A stretch of 64,000 nt of DNA from Pseudomonas fulva (GCF_023517795.1 NZ_CP082928.1:1798001-1862000), one strand, 5' to 3'. Shown: positions 46,705 to 56,960, numbered from the stretch's first letter. Program-made: numbers and translations. The notes: generated by a model not told the origin, from the letters alone.

Positions 46705-48678
46705 GTGAGTGAATTGATTCGCGTACCCGACATCGGCGGCGGTGAGGGTGAGATCATCGAGCTGTTCGTCAAGGTCGGCGACCGCATCGAGGCCGACCAG
46801 AGCCTGCTGACCCTGGAGTCGGACAAGGCCAGCATGGAAATCCCGGCCCCCAAGGCCGGCGTGGTCAAGAGCCTGAAGGTCAAGCTCGGCGATACCCTCA
46901 AAGAGGGTGACGAGCTGCTCGAACTGGACGTGGAAGGCGATGCTGAAGCCGCCCCGGCCGAGCAGAAACAGGAGCAGGCACCCGAGCAGGCAGCACCTGC
47001 TGCCGAGCAGCCGGCCGCCGAGCCCAAGGCCCAGTCGAGCGGCAGCGCCGAGCCCCAGGAGGTCAAGGTGCCGGACATCGGTTCCAGCGCCAAGGCCAGC
47101 ATCATCGAAGTGGCGGTCAAGCCGGGCGATACCATCGAGGTCGATCAGTCGCTGATCACCCTCGAGTCCGACAAGGCCAGCATGGAGATCCCGTCGCCGG
47201 CAGCCGGCGTGGTGGAAAGCGTATCGGTCAAGGTCGGTGACGAAGTCGGCACCGGCGACCTGATCCTGGTGCTCAAAGGTGCCGCTGGTGCCCAGAAGCA
47301 GGCCGCCAGCGCGCCAGCTCCTGCGGCCGCCCCGGCCCCGGCTGAAGCGCCAGCGCCTGCCGCAGCCGAAGAGCCGGCCGGTGAGAGCACTGAAGAAGTG
47401 CGCATCCCGGACATCGGCGCCGACGCCGCCAGCGTCATCGAGATGCTGGTCAAGGAAGGCGACAGCGTGACAGCCGAGCAATCGCTGATCACCCTGGAAT
47501 CGGCCAAGGCCAGCATGGAGATCCCGGCACCGAAAGCCGGCGTGATCGAAAGCATCGCCATCAAGGTCGGCGACCAGGCCAAGACCGGCGACCTGATCCT
47601 GACCCTCAAGGTCCAGGGTGCAGCTGCCAAACCGGCCGCCGCCGCCCAGGCTCCCGCCGCCACCCCTGAGCAGGCCAAGCCGGCCAACGTGCAGGGCAGC
47701 GCACCGGCCAAGGCCGCACCCCAGGCCGCTCCGGCCGCCGCGCCGAGCCGCGATGGCAGCAAGGTGCACGCCGGCCCGGCGGTGCGTCAGCTGGCCCGCG
47801 AGTTCGGTGTCGAGCTGAGCGCGGTACCCGGTAGCGGCCCGAAAGGCCGCATCCTCAAGGAAGACGTGCAGGCGTACGTCAAATCCGAGCTGCAGAAGGC
47901 CAAGTCGGCCCCTGCTGCCGCCGCGGGCGCAACCGGCGGCGCCGGCATCCCGCCGATCCCGACCGTCGACTTCAGCAAGTTCGGTGAAGTCGAAGAAGTG
48001 CCGATGACCCGCCTGATGCAGGTCGGCGCCGCCAACCTGCACCGCAGCTGGCTGAACGTGCCGCACGTGACCCAGTTCGACTCGGCCGACATCACCGAGC
48101 TGGAAGCCTTCCGCGTCGCCCAGAAAGCCGTCGCCGAGAAAGCCGGCGTCAAGCTGACCGTGCTGCCGCTGCTGCTCAAGGCCTGTGCCTACCTGCTCAA
48201 GGAGCTGCCGGACTTCAACAGTTCGCTGGCGCCGAGCGGCAAGGCGGTGATCCGCAAGAAGTATGTGCACATCGGCTTCGCCGTCGATACCCCGGACGGC
48301 CTGCTGGTGCCGGTGATCAAGAACGTCGACCAGAAGAGCCTGCTGCAACTGGCCGCCGAAGCCGCTGCACTGGCCGAGAAGGCGCGCAACAAGAAGCTCT
48401 CGGCTGACGACATGCAGGGCGCCTGCTTCACTATCTCCAGCCTCGGCCACATTGGCGGCACCGGCTTCACGCCGATCGTCAACGCGCCGGAAGTGGCGAT
48501 CCTCGGGGTCAGCAAGGCGACCATCCAGCCGGTGTGGGACGGCAAGGCCTTCCAGCCCAAGCTGATGCTGCCGCTGTCGCTGTCCTACGATCACCGCGTG
48601 ATCAATGGGGCGGCTGCCGCTCGCTTCACCAAGCGCCTGGGCGATGTGCTGACCGACATCCGCACCATGCTGCTGTAA
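46705..48678 (+). CDS. aceF: Dihydrolipoyl acetyltransferase (PDH E2) with three lipoyl domains
   Basis: A 657-residue E2 core of the pyruvate dehydrogenase complex. Three lipoyl domains are seen, with the modified lysines at 41 and 157 (ESDKASMEIP) and 268 (ESAKASMEIP), joined by Ala/Pro-rich linkers. The E1/E3-binding domain is at about 353-392 (VHAGPAVRQLAREFGVEL) and the acetyltransferase domain follows, with catalytic His630 in SYDHRVING. P. aeruginosa AceF has two lipoyl domains and about 547 residues (from memory); Azotobacter has three. It starts at GTG 46705 behind GAGGAG and ends in a strong terminator. Confidence 0.97.
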   Translation: MSELIRVPDIGGGEGEIIELFVKVGDRIEADQSLLTLESDKASMEIPAPKAGVVKSLKVKLGDTLKEGDELLELDVEGDAEAAPAEQKQEQAPEQAAPAAEQPAAEPKAQSSGSAEPQEVKVPDIGSSAKASIIEVAVKPGDTIEVDQSLITLESDKASMEIPSPAAGVVESVSVKVGDEVGTGDLILVLKGAAGAQKQAASAPAPAAAPAPAEAPAPAAAEEPAGESTEEVRIPDIGADAASVIEMLVKEGDSVTAEQSLITLESAKASMEIPAPKAGVIESIAIKVGDQAKTGDLILTLKVQGAAAKPAAAAQAPAATPEQAKPANVQGSAPAKAAPQAAPAAAPSRDGSKVHAGPAVRQLAREFGVELSAVPGSGPKGRILKEDVQAYVKSELQKAKSAPAAAAGATGGAGIPPIPTVDFSKFGEVEEVPMTRLMQVGAANLHRSWLNVPHVTQFDSADITELEAFRVAQKAVAEKAGVKLTVLPLLLKACAYLLKELPDFNSSLAPSGKAVIRKKYVHIGFAVDTPDGLLVPVIKNVDQKSLLQLAAEAAALAEKARNKKLSADDMQGACFTISSLGHIGGTGFTPIVNAPEVAILGVSKATIQPVWDGKAFQPKLMLPLSLSYDHRVINGAAAARFTKRLGDVLTDIRTMLL

Positions 48679-48711
48679 GCACCTATTTCGAGCGCCACGC
48701 TCGTATCCTCG

Positions 48712-48740
48712 ACCCCGCCCGTTCCGGCGGGGTTTTTTTT
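48712..48740 (+). terminator. Rho-independent terminator of aceEF
   Basis: An 8-bp GC-rich stem (accccgcc 48712-48719 with ggcggggt 48726-48733) and a 6-nt loop, followed by a run of eight T residues counting the last stem base. It sits 34 nt after the aceF stop. Confidence 0.95.
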
Positions 48741-48989
48741 ACCCGTTCAAGACGCCAAACGGGCAGTTCATCCGCCTTTTACTGCGTGCAATATCCGTTT
48801 CAAATCAGGCAGTTAAAATAAAGACATCACAATGCCATTAGACTTCTTGTCAGCCGTCACACCATGGTGCAACCTAGGCCGACCACTATCGCCCCATGGT
48901 GGCGGGAGCAGATACGGTAATCCCCTTGTTAGCGCTATAGTGATGTGGCCGGTCAGTAAGCTGTGCCAGCCGATGGATAAAGCCATTCG
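48741..48989. other. Gap upstream of the dipA-like gene, promoter region
   Basis: The rest of the 311-bp gap after aceF. No ORF or RNA gene is supported. A -10-like TATAGT lies at 48936-48941, about 50 nt before the dipA-like start, but without a clear -35. A dyad cccgtt/aacggg lies at about 48742-48764. Confidence 0.35.
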
Positions 48990-51656
48990 ATGAAGAGCCA
49001 TCCCGATACCGCAGGCCGTGCCATGGCCGAGGTCGTGACGCAATTGCCCGTGCCCTCGCGGCTCGGCATGATGCGTTTCGAGCGGATGAACGAGGCGAAC
49101 TGGCTGCTGCTGTTTATCGACGCGAGCTGCGAGAAGCAGTTCGGCATCCCACCCCGGGATCTCTGCAACCTCGTGGAAACGCCCTACGCCAGCCTGATGG
49201 AACCGGAGGCGCGCTACCAACTGCACGACGCCATCCAGCAGCAACTCGCGGAAAACTCGCGTTACCTGGTGCGCTATACCCTGCACACGCCGCACGGCCC
49301 ATTGCAGCTGATGGAGCTGGGCGAGCCCTTCAAGCAGCGCGGGCGCGCCCTGCTGCGCGGCTACCTGCTGATCACCAGCGACGAAGCCGCGGACTCGCCG
49401 CCCCACCAGCAGGAGGCGCTGGAGGACCTGCAACGCAGCCAGGCCGAGCTGCAACAGCACCAGACGCGCGCCTTCGCCCAGCAGCAGCTCATCGTGCGCC
49501 TGGCCAGCCAGCGCTATCAGGGCAATGACCCCTGCCGTGAGGCCGCCGAACTGATCACCCGCAGCGCCTGCGAGATCTATGGCGTGGCGCGCGCCGGTAT
49601 CTGGCACCTCAACGGCGATACCCTAGAACCTGTGGCGCTCTACCTGCAGGAGCAGGGGCAACACCAGATGCCGCAGCCGATCGACGGCCGGCGCTACCCG
49701 AACTACCTGCGCGCCCTCAAGGAGGGCCGTGCGCTCGACGCTCACGACGCCGAGAACGATTCGCGCACCCGTGAGTTGCTCGACGACTACCTGCGGCCCA
49801 AGGCGGTATCGGCCATGCTTGACGCCAGCATTCGTGTCGGCGGCGAGTTGGTCGCCGTGCTCTGCCTGGAACACACCGGCGGCCCGCGCGCCTGGCAGGC
49901 GGACGAAGTCGCCTTTGCCGGCGAGCTGGCCGACCAGTACGCCAACGTGCTGAGCAATCAGGAGCGGCGCAATGCGACCAGCGCCCTGTATCTGTTCCAA
50001 CGCGCCGTCGAACAGAGCGCCAGCGCCTTCATCCTGCTCAACCGTGACGGCATGGTGGAGTACGTGAACCCCAGTTTCACGGCCATCACCCAGTACAGCG
50101 CCGACGAGGTGCAGGGCCGTCAGCTCGCCGAGCTGCCGGCCCTGGAAAATCTCAGCGAACTGCTGTTCGACAGTGAATCCGGGCTCGCCGAGCAGAACAG
50201 CTGGCAGGGCGAGTTCAAGAGCCGGCGCAAGAACCTGGAACCCTACTGGAGCCAGTTCTCGATCTCCAAGGTACATGCCGACGACGGCACCCTGACCCAC
50301 TACATCGGCATCTACGAAGACATCACCGAGACCAAGCAGTCCCAGCAGCGCATCGAACGCCTGGCCTACAGCGACAACCTCACCGGCCTGGGCAACCGCT
50401 ACGCCTTCATCCGTGCGCTGGAAAAGCGCTTCAGCAGCGGTACCGCACCGGTCAGCCTGCTGCTGGTGGACATCGACAATTTCAAGCGCATCAACGACAC
50501 CCTCGGCCACCAGACCGGCGACAAGCTGCTGGTCAGCCTGGCCAAACGCCTGCGCAACAGCTTCAGCGGCGAAGGCACCCTGGCGCGCTTCGCCAGCAAC
50601 GAATTCGCCATCCTGCTCGACAACTGCGAGAGCCAGCGCGGCCAACTGATCGCCCAGCAGGTGCTGGAAACCCTCGACAAGCCGCTGTTCGTCGACAACC
50701 AGCTGATCATCATCAGCGGCTCCGTGGGCCTGGCCTGCTCGCCCGAACATGGCGCCGACCCGCAGACCCTGATGAAGCATGCCGGCCTGGCACTGCACAA
50801 GGCCAAGGCCAACGGCAAGCACCAGATGCAGGTGTTCACCGATGTGCTGAACGAGGAAGCCAACTACAAGCTGTTCGTCGAGAACAACCTGCGCCGCGCC
50901 CTGACGCAGAACGAGCTCGAGGTGTTCTACCAGCCCAAACTGTGCCTGAAGACCGGCCAGCTGCTGGGCATGGAGGCGCTGCTGCGCTGGCAGCACCCGG
51001 AAAAAGGCATGATCCGCCCGGACCAGTTCATCAGCGTGGCCGAGGAAACCGGGCTCATCGTGCCGATCGGCAAATGGGTGGTGCGCCAGGCCTGCCGCAT
51101 GAGCAAGCAACTCACCGCCGTCGGGCTGGGCAACCTGCAGGTGGCCATCAACCTGTCGCCCAAGCAGTTCAGCGACCCGGACCTGGTCGGCTCGATCGCC
51201 GCGATTCTGGAAGAAGAACAGCTGCCGCCGAACCTGCTCGAGCTGGAACTGACCGAAGGGCTGCTGCTGGAGGCCACCGACGGCACCCGCAGCCAGCTCA
51301 ACGCCCTCAAGCAACTGGGCCTGACCCTGGCCATGGACGACTTCGGCACCGGCTACTCGTCGCTCAGCTACCTGAAGAAATTCCCCATCGACGTGATCAA
51401 GATCGATCGCAGTTTCATCAAGGACATCCCCGAGAGCGAGGACGACATGGAGATCACCTCCGCGGTGATCGCCATGGCCCACAACCTCAAGCTCAAGGTC
51501 GTCGCCGAAGGCGTCGAGACCCACGCGCAGCTGGCGTTCCTGCGCCGTCAGCATTGCGATATCGGTCAGGGCTATCTATTTGATCGCCCCATACCGGGCC
51601 GCGATCTGGTAGAAAGTCTCAAGCGCTACTCGCGACGCCCGACCGCCAGACGGTAA
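48990..51656 (+). CDS. dipA: c-di-GMP phosphodiesterase, GAF-PAS-GGDEF(degenerate)-EAL
   Basis: An 888-residue cytosolic signalling protein. After an N-terminal region come a GAF domain (about 165-325), a PAS domain (about 332-445, [18 protein letters not shown]), a GGDEF domain whose active site is ASNEF (about 533-537) rather than GGDEF, and an EAL domain (about 640-880) with intact [26 protein letters not shown] and KIDRSFI motifs. It should hydrolyse c-di-GMP, with the dead cyclase domain acting as a GTP sensor. This architecture, the ASNEF variant and position after aceF match DipA (PA5017), needed for biofilm dispersion. Confidence 0.92.
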   Translation: MKSHPDTAGRAMAEVVTQLPVPSRLGMMRFERMNEANWLLLFIDASCEKQFGIPPRDLCNLVETPYASLMEPEARYQLHDAIQQQLAENSRYLVRYTLHTPHGPLQLMELGEPFKQRGRALLRGYLLITSDEAADSPPHQQEALEDLQRSQAELQQHQTRAFAQQQLIVRLASQRYQGNDPCREAAELITRSACEIYGVARAGIWHLNGDTLEPVALYLQEQGQHQMPQPIDGRRYPNYLRALKEGRALDAHDAENDSRTRELLDDYLRPKAVSAMLDASIRVGGELVAVLCLEHTGGPRAWQADEVAFAGELADQYANVLSNQERRNATSALYLFQRAVEQSASAFILLNRDGMVEYVNPSFTAITQYSADEVQGRQLAELPALENLSELLFDSESGLAEQNSWQGEFKSRRKNLEPYWSQFSISKVHADDGTLTHYIGIYEDITETKQSQQRIERLAYSDNLTGLGNRYAFIRALEKRFSSGTAPVSLLLVDIDNFKRINDTLGHQTGDKLLVSLAKRLRNSFSGEGTLARFASNEFAILLDNCESQRGQLIAQQVLETLDKPLFVDNQLIIISGSVGLACSPEHGADPQTLMKHAGLALHKAKANGKHQMQVFTDVLNEEANYKLFVENNLRRALTQNELEVFYQPKLCLKTGQLLGMEALLRWQHPEKGMIRPDQFISVAEETGLIVPIGKWVVRQACRMSKQLTAVGLGNLQVAINLSPKQFSDPDLVGSIAAILEEEQLPPNLLELELTEGLLLEATDGTRSQLNALKQLGLTLAMDDFGTGYSSLSYLKKFPIDVIKIDRSFIKDIPESEDDMEITSAVIAMAHNLKLKVVAEGVETHAQLAFLRRQHCDIGQGYLFDRPIPGRDLVESLKRYSRRPTARR

Positions 51657-51714
51657 CCAACCTCCGTCAGCCAGCGCGGTCTACCCCAGCACAACGATTC
51701 GGAGAACAGTCACC

Positions 51715-52368
51715 ATGGCCCTACGCTCGGAAATTCTCGCCCACAAACTCGAACTGCCCAGCGCCGAGCAGACCTTGCCGGGCCGTGAAACGCCGATCTC
51801 GGTACCCGAAGCCCACTTCGTCAATGGCAACCCGCTGCAGGGCCCCTTCCCCGCCGGCCTGCAGACCGCGCTGTTCGGCCTCGGCTGCTTCTGGGGCGCC
51901 GAGCGACGTTTCTGGCAGCAGCCGGGCGTCTGGACCACGGCGGTGGGGTATGCCGGTGGCCATACGCCGAACCCGACCTACGAGGAGACCTGCTCCGGCC
52001 TGACCGGCCACGCCGAGGTCGTGCTGGTGGTGTTCGATCCCAAGCTGACCCGCTACGAGGACTTGCTCAAGGTCTTCTGGGAAGTGCACAACCCGACCCA
52101 GGGCATGCGCCAGGGCAACGACATCGGCAGCCAGTATCGCTCGGCCATCTACTGCCTTGACGAGCAGCAACTCGCTGCCGCCAGGCACAGCCAGGAGCAG
52201 TTCCAGGAGGAGTTGCGCAAGGCCGGCCTCGGCGAGATCACCACCGAGATCGCGCCCGCGCCGACCTTCTACTATGCTGAGGCCTACCATCAGCAGTACC
52301 TGGCCAAGAACCCGGAAGGGTATTGCGGCCTGGGCGGCACCGGCGTATGCCTGCCGCCTCAATCCTGA
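51715..52368 (+). CDS. msrA: Peptide-methionine (S)-S-oxide reductase
   Basis: A 217-residue repair enzyme that reduces methionine-S-sulfoxide in proteins and free methionine. The catalytic cysteine is in [14 protein letters not shown] (about residue 58), followed by [17 protein letters not shown] and [10 protein letters not shown]. The roughly 45-residue N-terminal extension is common in Pseudomonas MsrA. It is likely a cytosolic enzyme with no signal peptide. Starts 58 nt after the dipA-like gene and is followed 16 nt later by a small gene. Confidence 0.96.
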   Translation: MALRSEILAHKLELPSAEQTLPGRETPISVPEAHFVNGNPLQGPFPAGLQTALFGLGCFWGAERRFWQQPGVWTTAVGYAGGHTPNPTYEETCSGLTGHAEVVLVVFDPKLTRYEDLLKVFWEVHNPTQGMRQGNDIGSQYRSAIYCLDEQQLAAARHSQEQFQEELRKAGLGEITTEIAPAPTFYYAEAYHQQYLAKNPEGYCGLGGTGVCLPPQS

Positions 52369-52384
52369 ACAGGAGCGCACGGAC

Positions 52385-52582
52385 GTGGAGCTGAGCAGCA
52401 TCGCCAGCCAGGTATCGAGTCAGGCATCGGCGCAGATTTCCGCGCAGATGTCGCTCCTGCTGCTGCGCAAGACGCTTGAGCTACAGAGCGCCAGCATCAG
52501 CGGCCTGGTACAGGCCGCTGCCCCGGTCAGCGCTCCCGCCAATCCGCCAAACCTGGGCAACAGCATCGATGTGATGGCCTGA
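52385..52582 (+). CDS. Small YjfB-like putative motility protein
   Basis: A 65-residue protein read from GTG 52385, which has AGGAG 9 nt upstream. The sequence ([20 protein letters not shown], then [20 protein letters not shown]) matches the pattern of the YjfB family: a polar Ser/Ala/Gln N-terminus, a central amphipathic helix with LLRKTLELQ, and a Pro-rich tail. Family members are annotated as putative motility proteins without a proven role. Its position between msrA and an HD-GYP gene is compatible with a link to c-di-GMP-controlled behaviour, which is inference. Confidence 0.7.
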   Translation: MELSSIASQVSSQASAQISAQMSLLLLRKTLELQSASISGLVQAAAPVSAPANPPNLGNSIDVMA

Positions 52583-52651
52583 AGAACTGCTGCCATCACG
52601 GCAACAGCCGGCTAAACTGTGGGCAATCAGCCTGCAAACGACGAGCACGGC

Positions 52652-53905
52652 ATGCCTGCCAACCTGCCTTACATCGCCCCCAATCAACTCTGTATCGGCC
52701 TCTATGTTCACCTGGACCTGAGCTGGTGGGAGCACTCGTTCGCGTTCAACAACTTCAAGATCAAGGACGAAGGCCAGCTCAAGCAGCTACGTACGCTGGG
52801 CCTCAAGCGCCTGCGCTATGACCCGGCGCGTAGCGACTGCGAGCCCTTGACCCTGGCCGAAACGCCGGTGCCGGCGCCCGCCGCCCCGCCACCGCCGCCC
52901 GATCCCCAGGAGCAGGCACGGCAGACGCGGGTCAAGCAGCTCAGCGTGCTGCGCAAGCGCCTGTCCGAAGTCGATCGCGCCTTCATCCAGGCCAGCCAGC
53001 GGGTCAAGACCCTCAACCAGAGCCTGCGCAACCAGCCGGAAGAATCGGTCAAGCAGGCGGGCGCACTGGTCAATGAACTGGTCACCACCATGCTCGGCGA
53101 GGACGGCGTCGCCCTGCACAGCATCACCGGCAAGGCCGCCGAAGATGCCTATGTGCATTCGCTGAACGTCACCGTGCTGTCGATGATGCTCGGCCGCCAG
53201 CTGGGCCTGGATGCCGAGGCCAGCCATATGCTCGGCATGGGCGCCCTGCTGCACGACATCGGCAAGCTGGAGGTGCCCAGCAAGGTACTGCTCAAGCCGC
53301 CACCGCTGACCCGTCCCGAGCAACAGCTGCTGGAAATGCACACGCTGTACGGCAAGCGCATGGGCGAGAAGCTGATGCTCGACGACGATGTGCTGCGCAT
53401 CATCCACGAACACCATGAGCACTGTGACGGCAGCGGTTATCCACAGCAGTTGCGCGAGGCGTCCATCGGCCGTCTGAGCCGGATCGTGTGCATCGCCAAC
53501 CACTTCGACAACCTGTGCAACCCGCTCGACCCGCGGGTAGCGCTAAGCCCCCACGAAGCGTTGGCGCGGATGTTCCTGCCGCAGTATCGGGTGCGCTTCG
53601 ACGATGTCGCCCTGAAAGCCTTTATCCGCTGCATGGGCGTTTACCCGCCCGGCAGCCTGGTGCAGCTCGAGGACGAGCGCTACGCACTGGTGCTGGGCAT
53701 GCACCCGACGCTGCCCCTGAAGCCGACCCTGATCATCTACGATCCGGCAGTGCCCAAGGAGGAGGCGTTGATCGTCAACCTCGAGGCCGAGCCGAAGCTG
53801 GCCATCGCCGCCAGCATTCGCCCCTCGCAGCTACCGCCCGAGGCCCTCGAATACCTCAACCCGCGCCAGCAGCTGACCTATTACGTCGATCCACGACGTC
53901 GCTAG
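52652..53905 (+). CDS. HD-GYP domain c-di-GMP phosphodiesterase
   Basis: A 417-residue protein. The N-terminal DUF3391 domain (about 1-100; YIAPNQLCIGLYVHLDLSWW) is followed by a Pro-rich linker and a helical segment. The HD-GYP domain spans about 150-330, with HSLNVTVLSMMLG, the metal pair in LLHDIGKLEVP (about residue 202) and HHEHCDGSGYPQQL (about 262), so it appears catalytically competent for c-di-GMP to pGpG/GMP. The C-terminal 80 residues carry a beta-rich domain. ATG 52652 gives the family start; GTG 52619 is an unsupported alternative. With the dipA-like gene it makes two c-di-GMP-degrading types within 5 kb. Confidence 0.9.
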   Translation: MPANLPYIAPNQLCIGLYVHLDLSWWEHSFAFNNFKIKDEGQLKQLRTLGLKRLRYDPARSDCEPLTLAETPVPAPAAPPPPPDPQEQARQTRVKQLSVLRKRLSEVDRAFIQASQRVKTLNQSLRNQPEESVKQAGALVNELVTTMLGEDGVALHSITGKAAEDAYVHSLNVTVLSMMLGRQLGLDAEASHMLGMGALLHDIGKLEVPSKVLLKPPPLTRPEQQLLEMHTLYGKRMGEKLMLDDDVLRIIHEHHEHCDGSGYPQQLREASIGRLSRIVCIANHFDNLCNPLDPRVALSPHEALARMFLPQYRVRFDDVALKAFIRCMGVYPPGSLVQLEDERYALVLGMHPTLPLKPTLIIYDPAVPKEEALIVNLEAEPKLAIAASIRPSQLPPEALEYLNPRQQLTYYVDPRRR

Positions 53906-53936
53906 GCAGCCGTTAGCTTGAACGCTCGTGGCAGCC

Positions 53937-54133
53937 CTAGAGCCCGTTCATGACCCTTATGAGCATGAAAGGCGGAAGTGGCCGGTGGAATGTAGGAGGG
54001 GCTTTAGCCCCGAGCTTTATGAGGGCGTAAAGAGCTCGGGGCTGAAGCCCCCTCCTACAAAAAGCACGCACTCACGAGCCACACCCGCCACTCAGCTGCC
54101 AAAATCGATGTAAGATCGTGAACAGCTTTTTAG
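53937..54133. mobile_element. MITE-like element, copy 2, abutting rlmJ stop codon
   Basis: About 190 bp between CTAG (53937-53940) and TTAG (54130-54133), with imperfect terminal repeats: left agcccgttcatgacccttat, right (reverse complement) aagctgttcacgatcttaca. The ends match those of the element at 1999-2206. The interior instead holds a long REP-type palindrome, tgtaggaggggctttagccc (from 53991) with its partner ending at 54058. The right-hand TTAG contains the complement of the rlmJ TAA stop. No coding capacity. IS5-type ancestry is inference from the YTAR flanks. Confidence 0.6.
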
Positions 54134-54975
54134 GGCTGCTGCTCGGCGATCAGCCAGTCGAGCCGCCAGCTGCCCTGACTCTGCGCCAGGCGCTCGGCCA
54201 ACCAGGGCAGCAGTTCGCGCAGTTCCTCTTCCAAGCCCCATGGCGGATTGCTGATCAGCAGCCCTGAACCGTTGAGGCGTCCGGCGTCGTCGGCCGGATG
54301 GACGAACAGCTCGGCGCGCAGCAGTTTCGGCGCCGCGCTCTTTTCCATGTCCCGGTAGAACCGCTTGAGCTGGCGTTCGTCCTTGATCGGGTACCAGACT
54401 GCCACGATGGTCTGACGCATGCGCCCGATGGCTTCGTTGAGCGCGGTGACGCAGCGTTCCAGCTCATCGGCCTTCTCGAACGGCGGGTCGATCAGCAGCA
54501 CCACGCGCTTCTCGCGGGTCGGCAACAGGGCGCGCGGCAGGTGCCAGCCCTCGCCCAGGTGTACGGCCACGCGGCGGTCGCCGGCCATGTTCTCCTTCAG
54601 TGCCTGGCCGTCGTCCGGGTGTTTCTCGTTCAGGTGCAGGCGGTCCTGCTCGCGGGTCTGCAGGCGGGCCAGCTCGGGCGAACCCGGGTAATGGCGCAAC
54701 ACGCCATCGGGGTTCATGGCGCGAATCACTTCCAGATAATCGAGCAACGGCTCGGGCGCATCAGCGGCCTCCCACAGCCGGCCGATGCCCTCGCGCCACT
54801 CACCGGTACGGCTGGCCTGGTCGCCCGCCAGGTCGTACAGGCCGACGCCGGCATGGCTGTCCAGGTAGGCGTAGGGCGCGTCCTTGCGCGCCAACAGCGC
54901 GAACAGGCGGCACAGCACCAGGTGTTTGAGCACATCGGCGTGGTTGCCGGCATGGAAGGCGTGGCGGTAATTCAT
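54130..54975 (-). CDS. rlmJ: 23S rRNA (adenine(2030)-N6)-methyltransferase
   Basis: A 281-residue SAM-dependent methyltransferase modifying A2030 of 23S rRNA. The N-terminus MNYRHAFHAGNHADVLKHLV is the RlmJ hallmark, YLDSHAGVGLYDL the SAM-binding motif, and LLIDPPFE the D-P-P-F catalytic motif. ATG 54975 or 54978 are both possible; GGAG lies 6 and 3 nt upstream respectively, favouring 54975. The long upstream frame extension is unsupported. Its stop codon coincides with the end of a MITE-like element. Confidence 0.95.
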   Translation of the reverse strand: MNYRHAFHAGNHADVLKHLVLCRLFALLARKDAPYAYLDSHAGVGLYDLAGDQASRTGEWREGIGRLWEAADAPEPLLDYLEVIRAMNPDGVLRHYPGSPELARLQTREQDRLHLNEKHPDDGQALKENMAGDRRVAVHLGEGWHLPRALLPTREKRVVLLIDPPFEKADELERCVTALNEAIGRMRQTIVAVWYPIKDERQLKRFYRDMEKSAAPKLLRAELFVHPADDAGRLNGSGLLISNPPWGLEEELRELLPWLAERLAQSQGSWRLDWLIAEQQP

Positions 54976-55135
54976 CATCGGCTCCTGAGCAGGAGGCGAA
55001 TTGTAGCCGGCCTGGGCGCCTGGCGCAGCGACTGCCCGACGCCGTTCGACTTCTCCCCGGGTATCACCGGCTTCGATGATGCTGGCGAGACGTGGTGAGG
55101 CCCCTAGACTGGCCTCATTCCAGCGGAGAACCACC

Positions 55136-56935
55136 ATGCCCGATACCCTGCTCAGCGCCCGCAACCTGGCGTTCGAACTCTACGAAGTGCTCGACGCCGA
55201 AGCACTCAGCCGGCGCCCGCGCTTCAGCGAACACAACCGGGAAACCTTCGACGCCGCGCTGGGCACGGCGCGCAGCATCGCCGAAAATCTGTTCGCCCCG
55301 CACAACCGCAAGAACGACGAGCACGAGCCGCAGTACGTCGACGGCGGCGCCAGGCTGATCGCCGAGGTCAGACCGGCGTTGCAGGCCTTCAACGAGGCCG
55401 GCTTCCTGAACGCCACGCGGGACTTCGAGCTGGGCGGCATGCAGCTGCCCAACCTCTTGTCCCAGGCCTGCTTCGCGCATTTCCAGGCGGCCAACATCGC
55501 CACGGCGTCCTACCCGCTGCTGAGCATGGCTGCCGCCAACCTGATCGAGGCCTTTGGCGATGAGGAGCAGAAGCGCCGCTTTCTGCAGCCGATCATCGAC
55601 GGGCGCTTCTTCGGCACCATGGCGCTGACCGAGCCCCACGCCGGCTCCTCGCTGGCCGATATCCGCACCCGCGCCGAACCGGCAGGCGACGGCAGCTACC
55701 GCATCAAAGGCAACAAGATCTTCATCTCCGGTGGTGATCACGACCTCAGCGAGAACATCGTCCACCTGGTACTGGCTCGCCTGCCCGATGCGCCGGCCGG
55801 GGTGAAAGGCATTTCGCTGTTTATCGTGCCGAAACTCATGGTCGAAGAAGACGGCGGCCTCGGCGCTCGCAACGACGTGGCCCTGGCCGGCCTGTTCCAC
55901 AAGATGGGCTGGCGGGGCACCACCTCCACGGCGCTGAATTTCGGTGATCAGGGCAATTGCGTAGGCTATCTGGTCGGCAAACCCCATGCTGGCCTGGCCT
56001 ATATGTTCCAGATGATGAATGAGGCGCGCATCGGCGTCGGCATGGGCGCGGTGATGCTCGGCTATGCCGGCTACCTGTATTCCCTCGACTACGCCCGCCA
56101 GCGCCCCCAAGGGCGCCTGCCCGATGCCAAGCAGGCCGGCGGCCAGGTGGCGATCATCGAGCACGCCGACGTGCGGCGCATGCTGCTGACCCAGAAAGCC
56201 TACGTGGAGGGCGGCTTCGACCTGGTGCTGTATTGCGCGCGCCTGGTCGACGACAGTCAGACCCTGGAAGACGCCGAGCAACGCGAGCAGGCCGCGCGGC
56301 TGCTCGACCTGCTGACCCCCATCGCCAAGTCCTGGCCGTCCGAATACTGCCTGCAGGCCAACGCCCTGGCGATCCAGATCCTTGGCGGCCACGGCTACAC
56401 CCGTGATCATCCGGTGGAGCAGTATTACCGCGACAACCGCCTCAACCCGATCCACGAGGGCACCCACGGCATCCAGTCCCTCGACCTGCTCGGTCGCAAG
56501 GTCGGCCAGCACGGCGGCGCGGCGCTGCAGGCGCTGCGTCAGCGGATCATCGATACCTGCGAGCGGGCCGAGCGGTTCAGCGAACTGGACGCCCTGCGCC
56601 AGCCGTTGCTGGCCCTGCTGGCGCGCCTGTCGGAAATCACCCTTGGCCTGCTCGGCGACCTGCAGCAGGGCCGGGTCAACACGGCACTCGCCGACTCGGC
56701 GCTGTACCTCAAGGTGTTCGGCCACCTGGTACTCGGCTGGCGCTGGCTGGAACAGGCGGTGCGCGCCGAGCAGGGGCGCCTGGCCGGCAACGGCGCCGAC
56801 AACGACTTCTACGATGGCAAGCTGCAGGCCGCGCGCTACTTCCTGCTCAGGGAAGTGCCCGGCTGCCACCATGACCTGGACATTCTGGCCCGCCGCGACG
56901 ATACCTGCCTGGCGATGCAGGACACCTGGTTCTAG
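55136..56935 (+). CDS. Acyl-CoA dehydrogenase family protein
   Basis: A 599-residue FAD-dependent acyl-CoA dehydrogenase of the long form, with an extra C-terminal helical domain (about residues 460-599). FGTMALTEPHAGSSLADI binds substrate and FAD, GGHGYTRDHPVEQYYRDNRL is the C-terminal FAD contact, and HEGTHGIQSLDLLGRK contains the glutamate in the position expected for the catalytic base. The chain-length specificity is unknown. ATG 55136 has a GCGGAGAA site. It stands alone, divergent from rlmJ, with a shared terminator facing ppk. Positionally PA5020. Confidence 0.9.
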   Translation: MPDTLLSARNLAFELYEVLDAEALSRRPRFSEHNRETFDAALGTARSIAENLFAPHNRKNDEHEPQYVDGGARLIAEVRPALQAFNEAGFLNATRDFELGGMQLPNLLSQACFAHFQAANIATASYPLLSMAAANLIEAFGDEEQKRRFLQPIIDGRFFGTMALTEPHAGSSLADIRTRAEPAGDGSYRIKGNKIFISGGDHDLSENIVHLVLARLPDAPAGVKGISLFIVPKLMVEEDGGLGARNDVALAGLFHKMGWRGTTSTALNFGDQGNCVGYLVGKPHAGLAYMFQMMNEARIGVGMGAVMLGYAGYLYSLDYARQRPQGRLPDAKQAGGQVAIIEHADVRRMLLTQKAYVEGGFDLVLYCARLVDDSQTLEDAEQREQAARLLDLLTPIAKSWPSEYCLQANALAIQILGGHGYTRDHPVEQYYRDNRLNPIHEGTHGIQSLDLLGRKVGQHGGAALQALRQRIIDTCERAERFSELDALRQPLLALLARLSEITLGLLGDLQQGRVNTALADSALYLKVFGHLVLGWRWLEQAVRAEQGRLAGNGADNDFYDGKLQAARYFLLREVPGCHHDLDILARRDDTCLAMQDTWF

Positions 56936-56960
56936 GCCCTGCGCGAAAAACTCACGACAA

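Noticed and set aside
50583..50610. The dipA-like GGDEF domain as an active diguanylate cyclase
   Set aside because: The signature is ASNEF, lacking the glycines needed for catalysis; a GTP-binding regulatory role fits better.
54976..55164. N-terminal extension of rlmJ to 55164
   Set aside because: It would overlap the divergent acyl-CoA dehydrogenase start; the RlmJ hallmark begins at the ATG pair 54978/54975 behind GGAG.
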